From the NCBI GenBank assembly GCA_022829145.1, contig CM040762.1:24856436-24920435 (forward strand): 64,000 nucleotides of DNA, written 5' to 3'. A program made the position numbers and the translations under genes. Positions within the stretch are counted from its first letter, which is position 1; each line of letters begins with the position of its first letter. The notes beneath the pieces were generated by a model. It searched no databases. It was given only the letters and a program-made list of their open reading frames with translations, and was not told the DNA's origin. This DNA is from Albula goreensis. Taxonomy: Eukaryota > Chordata > Actinopteri > Albuliformes > Albulidae. Below, one piece after another: positions 49,830 through 61,159 of this stretch.

Positions 49830-51338
49830 TTGAAATTTCAGCTGCTAGGCTGTTAATGAGTGCAAATAGGAGATCACACATTACCCCAGTTCTAGCTGCC
49901 TTTACACTGACGAGTGATTACCACTTGTTTTCTGGGCTGATATAAAAATTTTATTAATTACTTGTAAGGCTTTGAATGGTTTGGCACCTCAGATTTTATC
50001 TCCCCCAAAAAAATAATTGACCTTTTAGGTCATAAGACAAATCTTTGCTGGGTGTTCTGGAGGCTCGGCTTAGCATAACGGGAGGTCAAGCTTGTTCAGA
50101 TACAGCCGGGCCAGTCTCCTTCTGGACATCAGAACCGCTGAGTCTGTGTCATCCTGTAACACCACATTTTATGGATGAAATTTTAATGTCCCACTATTGT
50201 GAATGTTATTATTTGCCTATTAAGAGCAAGTTTAGCAAAGTGTTCATTCAAATAAGTTATTTGGTATTAGCAATATAGCTAAATATGTGAACGTAAAGGG
50301 CTTATAGTCATGTCTAGAGGCATTCCCCCCCCCTGCGACATCATCCGCCGGTTCAGATAGCAAGCACACGTAGTGCAGGCAGCCATTTCCTCACTGTGCT
50401 GGCTAATCTACTTGGTAAATCGCATCAGAGGATGGCCACCGAGACCTGCAGGAGAGACTGCAGGCGAAACCCTGCTCAGTGAACATATGCAGAGCCACCA
50501 TCTCAACTTTAATCATACAGTCATTTCAGAACAGCAGCACATTTTAAATTACACCGCTAAACAAAAAAGTAATATCTCATTTCCAGTGTATTATATTGGA
50601 TGTGGACACATTTATTAAGTGTGACCTACGCTCAAGCTGACATGGGTCATTGGACAAATGCCCCGCTCATGTCCTCTTTGTCTCCTGTAAGAATTTATTA
50701 TTGATTTTACCCGGGAGGTCGAGTGGGAATTAGCAGTTTACATTTATAGCGATGCTAACCTGGGGAATCAATGCAGGCAGGAAATTCAAGGGACTGTACA
50801 GGTGGTCAGGTCTGACAGGTGATCAGGTTACCAGATGAGGAGAGCCAATCAGTACTCAAAACTGTCCCTTTCTCAGCACTGAACATCACATGCATGTCAT
50901 TGTACCTTCTGAGTCTGTCATTTTATCACATCCTTTGCAGGGGATATGAACACATAAAACTGTATTTGATCAATGTATATATTTATTACATCTGTAAACC
51001 ATCAGGGTTCAAAGATACTGTTTGGGTCAAAATTGACATGGTGCGAGGCCTTTGGGTAGCTCAGGTAGCCGTGCCGTTATATATGCTTGTTCTGAAAGCA
51101 AAAGCGTGACCCCTGTGATTGGATGTCTGGTCTTGCCATTGGAAGCTATGGCTGGAGGTTCCATCTGACAGGGCAACACACTGACGGTACGCCAGTCTCC
51201 TAGTGCTCCGACAACATGAGTAGTATGTGATAGAGGGTGTCTCGGCACTATGTAAAGGAAGTGTGGGTAGAATCTGAGGAGCTGGAATCCTTCTCCAGAA
51301 GTTGGGGGGGGGAGGCGTTTGGGGGTGGGGGTGATGTT
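49830..51338 (+). mobile_element. 1.5-kb insertion carrying a LINE fragment
   Basis: This segment splits copy 1 of the local duplication. Its left 300 bp (49830-50130) translates in + frames to ISAARLLMSANRRSHITPVL, then CKALNGLAPQILSP after a frame change. This is the layout of the C-terminal end of L2/Rex1-type non-LTR retrotransposon ORF2 (AARLL..HITPVL..LHWLPV..KALNGLAP.YL). Stops and frame changes show that it is dead. The rest (50130-51338) is unrecognised, so the insertion may be composite. Confidence 0.6.
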
Positions 51339-52190
51339 GGGACCTTGGGAAATCAGCTTGTTCAGTTAAAGTTTGGGTTGAGAAAAAGAGGGGGGAAGTG
51401 GGGGAATCAAGTAAAACAAAAATTACAAAGTGATTCAGTGCAGTGACAGAGAATGCAGTGAATAGTACAGAGTGTAACTGGATTCATGCAGAGTTAAATG
51501 TGCTATTTTAATGTCAATGTATCCTTTTTCAGTAAGACACGGAGGGTGAATAAATGTTTTGAGAAACACAAAGTCTGCACACCTTGAAACCACACATAAA
51601 AATGCAGGCTCTGAGAACCTTCAGATCTGCACCATGTCTGTCTGTTTTTCACACATTCGCACATTTTGTAACAGTCATGTGACATGCTCTGGTGACCGTT
51701 GTGTTCTTCTCCTCCATGCAGAGAACACTGCAGCTGAAGAGTGTGCAGCTATGAGGCAGGAAAAAGTTAGTGCAGATGGAGTCATAATTCTCTTATGACC
51801 AAAGTCAAACCTGGGTTCTCTTGTCTGAAGTGTGAGATCTGTTTCTGTGTCAAACCTGTGTGATCAAACAAAATCTCAGCCTTCATGTGCATATAAATAT
51901 GTTAGGTCAGTCATTTTTAAACATTTTTTATCATTTGAGGACACCGAAAAAAAATCTATATGCATTTGTATCATCAAGTTTGGAAAAAAAAGTGGGGATC
52001 TGGGAGATCAACTTGTTCAGTATAAAAAAGGGAGGGGGAATTAGGTAAAACAAAGATTACAAAAAAGAAAAATACAGAGTGATTCTGTGTGGTGACAGAG
52101 AATGCAGTGAACAGTACAGAGAGCAACTGAACTTCTGCCGAGATAAATTTGCTATTTTAATGTATTTTAATGTGTGTCTTTTTCCTATAA
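51339..52190 (+). repeat. Tandem duplication: right part of copy 1 and complete copy 2
   Basis: 51339-51555 (GGGAAATCAGCTTGTTCAG ... ATGTGCTATTTTAATGTC) corresponds to 51995-52190 (GGGAGATCAACTTGTTCAG ... TTTGCTATTTTAATGT). 51556-51995 corresponds to 49352-49829. The unit is therefore about 0.64-0.70 kb and present twice head to tail, with only copy 1 interrupted. Confidence 0.8.
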
Positions 52191-54269
52191 GGCAAAATTA
52201 AAGGTGTTACAATTTGACTGAAGCACGTGACGTTTGAAAGGCAGTATTTGCGAGTGAGATATCTTGAATGATGTAAAGCGCTACACATACAGTATAATTA
52301 CATCATTCACAAAACTTGCTTTGGAATCAGCTCTGTTTTTACCCATTCAGATCAACCAATTCCATGTTAATGTGATTTGATGAACCTGTTAGCTCCATCA
52401 ATGTAGCTAGATATGTCAACGCAAAGAGAAAAATAGGTGCATTCTGTATTCGGAAGACATTTCAGAAAAGTGATCATACTAAAAATATATATCTTCTACT
52501 CATTTGCTTCTCTATACTCAGCTATTTATCCATTTTTTAAGCGTTTTTTTTATTTCCACATTAATCAGCTCAAGGGCTTACGTTTCCAATGGTGTGATGG
52601 CCTGAGTAAAATCAGAGAAATGATCATCGTTTTGGAGGTGTGATCAGAACGCATCGTCCCACATTTGGCTGCCCCTCTACCAGGAATTAAAAGCCTATAG
52701 TGCGTATGTGCATCAGTTTACCAGACCACCAAACCCCATCTTCTCCGTCTGTCTCTCTCACAGTTTTTTTTTTTCTTTGTAACCACCACCCATATAGCTG
52801 AGCTTCTCACCTCCCCTCCCCTCATCATTCTTCTGTATCACATTTTAAAACCAAAGACCACCTGACCTCTACCCCCTCCCAAAACCCTCAGTGTCTTCTA
52901 CACACATTTTCCACACCGCTAGCAGAAGCATTAAACATTGTCAGGACAGACGTGCGCAGACAAACACCTCCAAGACATTTGAAAGAACGGTAAGCACTTC
53001 ATAATTCTACATCATACTATGCTTGTGAAAAATATTGCTGTTTCTTCAATTGCCCCCTTCGATGTAGCCCTTTTGATGTGGTTACTTAAATGTGTAGCGT
53101 AAGAGCATAGCTTTGGTTATCGTTTGCGCATACTGTTATTTGCCATGAAACAGCCACAGGGGTTCAAAATGACAAATTAAGAGACTGATTAATTCCATTT
53201 TGTTGGGGCATCCAAACTTTAAAGAAGTAAAGCAGAATAACTGAGTGCAATCTCTGAAAGCAAAGAATACTTCACTGAAGACTGTTCTATGAACTCAGAC
53301 TGATAATTTTATACAGGCCAATCTATAAACATTAGCAAACACACAAGCACATGAATTGAATGAAAGAGAAAAAAACAGAAAACGGCTATAACATTTAAGC
53401 AGCCAGGAGATCGATCACAACCGGGTGAAAACAAAGTTAATCAGTGAGGATGAGAGGATGCGTCGACTCTGTGATTGATGAAAGAGGCAGCGAATAGCTC
53501 CTCCCGTTTTTAGTTCAGCGGGGCTTTGAGCAGACAGACAGCAGAGAACAGCAGAAGGCTGTAGGTGTTTGCAGGCGCTTTGGAGAAACACCTCATGAGA
53601 AACTCTGTGGTGAATGTGGACGGTTATTAAGGCCGCTAGTCAGGCTCAGTTTTTCCATTCTTTGAAGCTGGAAATTCCTTTTCTCATATTCAGAAAATGG
53701 TCTATTCTATTGAGGACAGGACAATGCATTACTCATGGTCTTTTCACACCTAGATTTCTGTCTTTCACACCAACATTGTCACCACAGATTAAGTTAGGTA
53801 CTGCTCACTAGTTTCATCTGGTAATCTTTTGTAATCTATAAAGTGTCAAAACCTCATTTTGTTTTAAAAGTGTTATTGATTTATTAGCTTGGTTAGAGGC
53901 GGTCTTTGGCACTTTGCCTTTCTCAGCACTAGTAATGCACTTGCCAAACTTCCCCATATGTAATTATTCTGGGGGTCCTGATTAAAGCAGATTTTTGCTT
54001 CATATGGCAGAACTGAACTGCCTGAAGTTGATCGTGATCCATTCAAGATATTGTTGGAAAACACAGGCTCGGAAAGACAATACAGAACACTGGAATGTTA
54101 CTGTGTATGAATGTATGGATACTGTCTCATAGACAGAATGTTTCATATGTAAATGAACAAATGTACACGTGTGTTCCAAAAGTAATATTGATTTGGTCAA
54201 TATCCCTGATAACCTCCCCAATATTTGCATTATTTTTGATACTGATGGAATTTTTATTTTCATTTGCAG
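52190..54269. other. Perforin upstream region
   Basis: Presumably holds the promoter and any untranslated exon of the perforin gene. A consensus donor GAACG|GTAAGC at 52989/52990 could end a non-coding exon. The GC-richer stretch 53440-53620 (with GCAGACAGACAGCAGAGAAC) is an alternative start region. No coding exon was recognised, and neither choice is proven. Confidence 0.35.
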
Positions 54270-54290
54270 ACCTGCAGCCACACTGCGATA

Positions 54291-57200
54291 ATGTCGGCCT
54301 TTATCTCTTTGGTATTGGCAGCGTTTCTGCTGTTCCTCCCCCCAGCCAGGCAATCCTGCACCACAGGGTCAGCCGCCGAATGCAAAGAGGCAGAATTCGG
54401 GCCTGGAACCACTCTCGCTGGGGAAGGGTTCGATATAACTCAAATGCAGCGTAAAGGCGCATATGTCATCAACATGGATGTTTGGAAACGCAAAGATAAA
54501 ACATGCACAATCTGTAAGAATCCGTACTTAGAGGGGAAGATGCAGAAGATACCACTGTCTGTAGTCGATTGGAGACCAAGTCATCAATGCAGCATGAAAG
54601 TATCAAGTACTATCTACCAGTCCAGTGAGTCATTGGTCAGCTCGAGTAGTACCAGCGTTGAGAACAACTGGAAGGTGAATTTAGATGTCTCTGCCAAGAG
54701 AGCTCAAGGGTCGCTAATGTTGGCTGGAACTAATTCCAAGCTGGCTGAGTACTCTATGGAGAAAACCAAGAGGGACAAGTTCAGTTTCACCAGCCACCAA
54801 GTGTCCTGTCGCTATTACAGGTAAGGAGTTTTGCCCAAAAAAATAAGAAGTCCTATTTTTCAAGGATTCAAACGTGTTCACCTCATCCAACCTTTCAATC
54901 AAGTGATTCACTAAAGCAGCCATTTTAATTGCTTTTTTAAATTCTGCACCTTTTAATTGGCTGTGATGTTCTGTGACCTATGATCGTCATTACCTTTTAG
55001 GGCAATTTCAATGAACAGTATTACGCAATGAGTCAACGGTCTGACAGAATTAATGTACTGCTGCTCCTAGAACTTCAGTGTGTCTATTTATCTTCTTCTG
55101 CAGCTATAGGGTGTCCAACAAACCGCGCCTGCATCCTGAGTTTCTGCGAGCTGTGAAACGCCTCCCAAAGGTGTACACCCCCGAAAATAAGCAGCGCTAC
55201 TACAAACTCATCAATGACTTTGGCACACACTATATCACCAAGGTAAGGATGGATGGGGGAAAGAAGGGAAAACGGGCTTTTTGTCAAAAGGGAAGACAAC
55301 AGTGAACGAGAGGTAAAACTGTCAGTGGAAATGGCAGGTCTGTAGGTGTTTTCAGGGATTTATCAGAAATGTAGTTAAGAGCATTAGCAGGACTTTTCTT
55401 GGCTGCCCTACATTTTTATGTTCTTTAAATCTGCTAATCAATGTGTCTGATAAAAGTTTAATTTATGTAAAAATATAATCTATATACACTTTATCAATGC
55501 ATAAATCTCAACTCACTACAGTCAAATGGATAGCTGCCACGGATTTATTTGACCTCAATCTTTCACACATATACTGCCATGATGGGGGATTGGGGTTACA
55601 TTGAACTAAAATGGGAGGAGCCACCTTATCGTATTAGTCGACTCAATGATTTGGACCAATGATGGAGAGAAAAGCGTTTTGGTTGCGAATCAGTTCAACC
55701 AAGTCAATGATTGATGGCTGAATGTAGCTCCACCCCAATGGAGTTGAATAAACCTCATTTCAACCTATTATTAACGAGCAATGTCATGGTCTGGTCCACC
55801 CACCCATTCTGCTTGTTATGAAGAGCTCAGCGAAAGCAGACAGCGTTAAATATATGGCACTCTGAAGCATATCTTTTCTGTGTGAGAGATGTTTGGATCC
55901 CTTGAGCTTCACTAGGAATCTACACAGACATATCAAAGATCCCAAGAGATCGAAACGTTGTCTGTTCAGAACTTTTAGATTTTGAGCCAATCATGTTGCC
56001 TGTTCTTGCCAGGTGGACCTGGGTGGTAGTGTGCACTCGGTGACCAGTATCAGACAGTGCCAGGCCTCACTGCAGGGCCTGAATGTGGACGAGGTGAAGA
56101 CATGCTTGGACGTAGAGGCCGCGGCCAGCGTTGGGAGCGATAACAAGCTCAGCACAGAGGCCAAGCACTGCAACACCGCCATCGACAAGATGGAGAACAA
56201 GGTCAGCTTCTCCAGCAATTTCAACGACAGGTGAGTCAATGTGATGCAACATCCGGCATGTCACTAATTGTCTATGTTGTTACTGGCCCCTCCCTTTCTC
56301 TTAGATTCTTAGCTTTCTTCCCTCATACAGAATTAATAGCCAAGCGACTGTTTATGAAAATAAGTATATCCAACCTGCCAGCAAACTTTACATTTAGGCT
56401 GAATGCAAAAAACACTCAATATCGATTTCTAGAGCATCATCTCAAATTCCTTGCTTTTCCACCCACCTAATTCTTTTCTCGTTAGCATCTTCGTCATCCT
56501 CATCATCATTCCCTTCAGTTCATTCACTCAGACTGCCACAAAACAGATAATCACTTACTTATAACATATACTACATACACAAACACTCAAATATAAAACA
56601 TACCACATATAAAATATGTTTTTGTTTCTCCTCAGATTCACTGAGATCCGAGGAGGCCAGACCACGGAAATGGATCTTCTGTTTTCGGCCAATAAAGAAG
56701 CAGGGGCCTACAAGGAGTGGATGACTTCCCTGACCCTTAGCCCAGACCTGGTGTCGTACTCTCTGGACGCTCTCCACGAGCTGCTCCCCACCACCGACCC
56801 CGCTAGGAAGAACCTGCGTCGGGCCATCAGCCACTACATCCTGGAGAAATCCCTGTGGAAAAACTGCTCCACCCCCTGCAAGGCGGGAGTCAAGACGCAC
56901 CCTCAGGACTCCTGTATCTGCAGCTGTCATAACAACCCTGGGGTTACCCCAGACTGCTGTCCCACGAAGAAAGGTCTGGCCAGGGTGAAGATAACCGTTC
57001 AGAAGGCAGAGGGGCTTTGGGGCGACTACAATACGGGCACAGACGGGTACGTAAAGGTGTTTTACCTCAAAGGGCAGCGAGGACGCACTAACGTGATCTA
57101 TAATACCAACTCCCCACGCTGGGACTGGACCTTGGACCTAGGCTCTGTGGTTCTGCCGATGGACGACCGGGTGAAGTTTGAAGTGTGGGATGAGGACAGT

Positions 57201-57518
57201 AAATGGGACGATGATTTGCTGGGTGCGTGTACCGTTCAGCTGATAAGAGGGGTCAAGACAGACCTGTGCGAGCTAAACCATGGGCGTCTGTACTATAAGA
57301 TCGAAGTAGAATGCGCTCCAAGTCTGGGAGGGTCTGACTGTGCTAAGTATGAGGGGTCCCCCATGAATTTTCAGCTGGAAAAGGCATACGTGTCTCGTAA
57401 TGCACGGCCGGTGCCCAAGCAGATGTTGGCAGAAATGGGAGTGTTTGTCGATGACTACCATCTTTATGCCAATCACAGTATTTCCAGTGAGATTGAAAAT
57501 TCACCCGCAAGCACATAA
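54291..57518 (+). CDS. prf1: Perforin-1-like (MACPF-C2 pore-forming protein)
   Basis: Secreted effector of cytotoxic lymphocytes that binds target membranes in a calcium-dependent way and oligomerises into pores. Coding exons: 54291-54820, 55104-55242, 56013-56230 and 56636-57518. All have GT-AG borders and matching phases, giving 589 residues (human PRF1 555). A hydrophobic signal peptide spans residues about 1-20. The MACPF signature FGTHY is at 216-220. A Cys-rich EGF-like segment lies at about 373-404, and a C2 domain at about 409-535 has acidic loops around 426-432 and 481-489. The acceptor TTTGCAG puts the ATG 21 bp into its exon, so an untranslated first exon is expected upstream. Intron 2 holds a dispersed repeat at 55585. 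Fish have several perforin paralogues; which one this is cannot be decided. No break or missing key residue is seen. Confidence 0.94.
55585..55770. mobile_element. Dispersed non-autonomous element, copy 3 (in prf1 intron 2)
   Basis: GGGTTACATTGAACTAAAAT, GGGAGGAGCCACCTTATC, GACTCAATGATTTGGACC, GAGAGAAAAGCGTTTTGG and GTCAATGATTGATGG follow the same order as copies at 22258 and 45030. It lies between perforin coding exons 2 and 3. Confidence 0.6.
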
Positions 57519-57704
57519 TCGCAACCAGATGTCAGCAGAGATAATACTAAAAGCCTGCAGACCACATCAAGATTAAGATGACTATCTTATGTTATAGATT
57601 GTAAGGTTTTAGAATTACGTGTCTAGAGCACATCTTAAAAACCCTTTTGGCACTTTCCTATTATTCAACTTCTCCCTCTCCCCAACATATTTTAGGGGAG
57701 CTTA

Positions 57705-57955
57705 TGATTAGGGCTGTCACGTTCATGGAATTTGGGTTAACTGATAACCGTAGGCCAAACTCATATGACTGCTTTTAAAAAGGCAACAAAACGAAAATCA
57801 TATTTAGCATTTAAAAATCCATAATCGCTATACAGAAGGTGGTGGTAAATGGCTTAGTCATAATGACAAGCATTCAGTGATCCTAACAGCCCCGCTCATA
57901 TTGTGTGACGATAACCTTAAAAAATGTTTAAAATGTATTTTGAGCCTCTATATTA
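57705..57955. repeat. Candidate hAT-type MITE in the prf1 3' region
   Basis: Starts TTAGGGCTGTCACGTTC and carries GGGTTAACTGATAACCG. The TAGGGCTG start is shared with the candidate at 7672. It falls between the perforin stop and the first AATAAA (58071), so it may be part of the 3'-UTR. Boundaries are approximate. Confidence 0.4.
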
Positions 57956-58070
57956 GGTGTTTTTTTTAAATAATATTTTTAATGTATTATACTTTATATT
58001 TATTATCTTTTTTCTTTTGTTATCCTCCTTGTTCTACAGCAAATACATATGCTACTGTATGTTTGAAGCA

Positions 58071-58076
58071 AATAAA
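58071..58076 (+). terminator. Candidate prf1 polyadenylation signal
   Basis: AATAAA followed by AGTACTGC lies about 550 bp downstream of the perforin stop codon. The 3'-UTR would then span 57519 to roughly 58095. Confidence 0.45.
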
Positions 58077-58099
58077 AGTACTGCAAAGCACACAGTTAA

Positions 58100-61000
58100 T
58101 CTCATTTTGACTCCTGAATTTGTAAATGTCCCAGATAACGACAATAGCAGAATTAGCCTGACCTTATGGCTTGCTGGGTTTTATACTGCTGTGTCCCAGC
58201 ACCAGTGCAACATGAAGGACTTTTCCCAAATCACAACATCACTTTCTCATTTGCACACTGTATACAGTCCATAACAGCTGTACTATGTGTTTGTAAATGA
58301 CAGGTCACAGTTTATATTACACTGCTTAAGGCCTCATAGGGGCTATTATAAAGTATGAAAAGGTTTCACAAGCTACAAGGAGGTTTCCACCTCTGACCAT
58401 ATAAAAATTCATGTATGGGGGTAGACAATATATACATCAACGAATACATAAGGAGGAACATAAAAACAATAAATTGATATTAATTAGCTAAAAATGCATG
58501 CAGTATTGAGATATCTCCTCATCCAATTAATCACACCACACTTACTATGAGCACAATGACAGGTAATGTATGTGAACGGCTACCTAGCTCCTCTCAAATG
58601 TGAATAAAATGGCTTTCTAGTAGCTCAAGAGTTGGGTGGTCAGTGTTTTGCATCCTGTGTATTTGTTAAATCTGTGTGTATAATTTAATTAAAAATAACA
58701 GGATTGTCATTGTTTTAGAACCAGTTATTTTCAGAACCGTTTTAAAGAAACAACACTTTCCATTCATGTCCCAGAGCCAATTGATATTAGCTGTGTGCAA
58801 CTTCTCCAGTTGACAACGCACCAGGCCAGGACAGTTTCATCATACCCGTCTCTCCTCCAGTAATAATGAAAGTAGTCCCAAATACAAGTTGATAGAATCA
58901 CACAATTTATGATTATTACTGAAACTGACAAATCTGCAAAATTACAAACACCACAGTACAATAAGGTATAGTTTTGTCACATTAAATGACTGACCACAGT
59001 TGTTACAACTCATATTTCCAGTCATTGTGGTAAAGCTAAACATGACGAACCCTGGAGGCGTACATCACCAAAACGTTGGTCATTTTCTTGTAATAAAGAT
59101 TTAGGAGCATAGAGAATGCGCGATCATTTTTTACCTTTTCAATCTTCTTTCCATTATCAACACGTCCAGTTAATGGCTCTTCCATGTCATGTGACATCCA
59201 CTCACTCCGAACAGCGCCTTTCCCCGGCTAACAGTGCACCTGTTACAGATGCGAGTGTGCATGACCGTTGCCGTGAGTTTTACCGTGAGTGAGCTAACCG
59301 GTTAGCTTGTTACATGTCATGTAGCGATGCCTACCAGGTTTTAAAGACAAGTAGCGTCTATTAAAAAAGGATCATGTCATAAAAAGGTCTGGGGTAATTA
59401 AGAGTTTTTTTGTAAGCCATTAGAGTTATATGTGGTGGAAAAATCTTTTTGGGTGTTAAACACATGGTGTAATTCTTTTGTATATAAAATATGCATCAGG
59501 AATTATTTCTCACAACATTTCCTGTCACAATGACTCTCAGTGGCGTTTTTGTGTTGTATAAGTCTACAATATGTAAGGTTTGATTAGGTTTGATTGTGGA
59601 TTAGCTCCATATCTGACTTTGCAGTAGGCCCTAGGCATATTTGTTGATTAATCGCCTTACTAATGTACACTATATTTCGTCTGTCCATACGTGAGATGAA
59701 CTTGGGCTGCTGCGTTGATTGAATGTAAACATATGCCACATTGATAGCTCACTGCCTACCCAGGCAAAGATTTCACCGCTTGATACTGGACGTCACTCTT
59801 CGAAGCTTCCGTGAGGGGCTACGTTTTACCGCAGGAATGACTTGCCACTGTGAGGGGGCTGCTCACTATAGATTCAGTTCCAGAATGAGACATACTACTC
59901 CACTGAAAACGTTATTTCTCAGGAAATGAGCAATGATACGAAAAACATACACCCACAACATCAGCTATTCTCTAGTCTCCACTTGCTTAAGGCCTGACGG
60001 CTCAGAGATAAGAGCTTCTATTGTAAATGTTGCTTTTTGTATTTCATGACAACTGAGGTCTTTGCTAAACATGCATTACCCTTAAAAAAATATATATTTT
60101 AGCAGTATACCTTAAGTACACTTTTAAAATTAATCCTAGGTTGTGTAGTTTACTTCAACTTTTCAGAAGTAAACTCAAAACAGTTTGAAATTCATACTTA
60201 AAAGTACACTTAACACTTCACTACATTTTAAAGAAAACCTTTTAATGTACCTCTGCTTTAAGGATTTGTAAAATCTCATATATCCTATAATGAAAAAGGA
60301 TAAAATCAATTTACTGTGTATTAATCTGACTTTTATTTTCTTTGTTGTATTATGAAATAATGTATTCTTCATGTTATACCAGGTAACATCCTCAGCACAG
60401 TGTCAGCCATTATTTTCAAAGTACTTCAAGTGTTGATCAGCAAGACAGTGAAGGCTAGCTCTCTGCAGTCGTCACAAACGAGCGGAAGTCATGTGGTTTC
60501 CTGCACAGAGATCAGTTTTAAGCAACACCACAAAACGGAAATGTAACATGCCAACCACTCAACAGCTGAGGTGAAATTAAACATGTGCTGAAGATAAACA
60601 CTGATGATCAAAGCAAGCATCCAGACCTGAAATCTAGATCTGACATAGTGAAACAAGCTGTTGAAATGAATGGCATTTCCAGGCAATCTGTAATACTCTT
60701 AAATATTATATACACAAATATATTGTACATCCTCTCTCCAGTCCTGCTCAGTTCTCCAAGTTAGCTGACCTGCCTGATGCCTTCCATTTTGGATACTTAT
60801 GCATGGGAGGAGGGAGCAGTAAAAATTTGGGGGGGGGGGTGTATAAAAGATATATTGTGAATATTATTTGTGATTCTTGCCACAAGCAAGACATTAGCAT
60901 CAACAATATAATATTTCAGACATTGAAAATAAAGCAAGGCAGACATCGCACACATGTGCATTACTAGGTTTAATGCGGATTCACGCAGAAGGAAAACACG

Positions 61001-61159
61001 CTGTCATGGACAGTCAGAGGAAAACAACAAAAACAGACAGGGAAACATGAAAGAAAAATATAGAAATTGCAGCACTTCGACAGAATGAGAAACACACACT
61101 TGACACATGGTGGAAAGATGAGAAAAAGTCTTCACCCACTGGGACCACAGTCATTAAAC
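58100..61159. other. Intergenic region and 3'-UTR of the glycine-rich gene
   Basis: Between the perforin gene and the inferred stop of the - strand glycine-rich gene. The right end is presumably 3'-UTR of the latter; a minus-strand AATAAA (TTTATT) occurs at 60332-60337. A palindromic CTAACCGGTTAG lies at 59294-59305. No other gene is seen. Confidence 0.5.
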
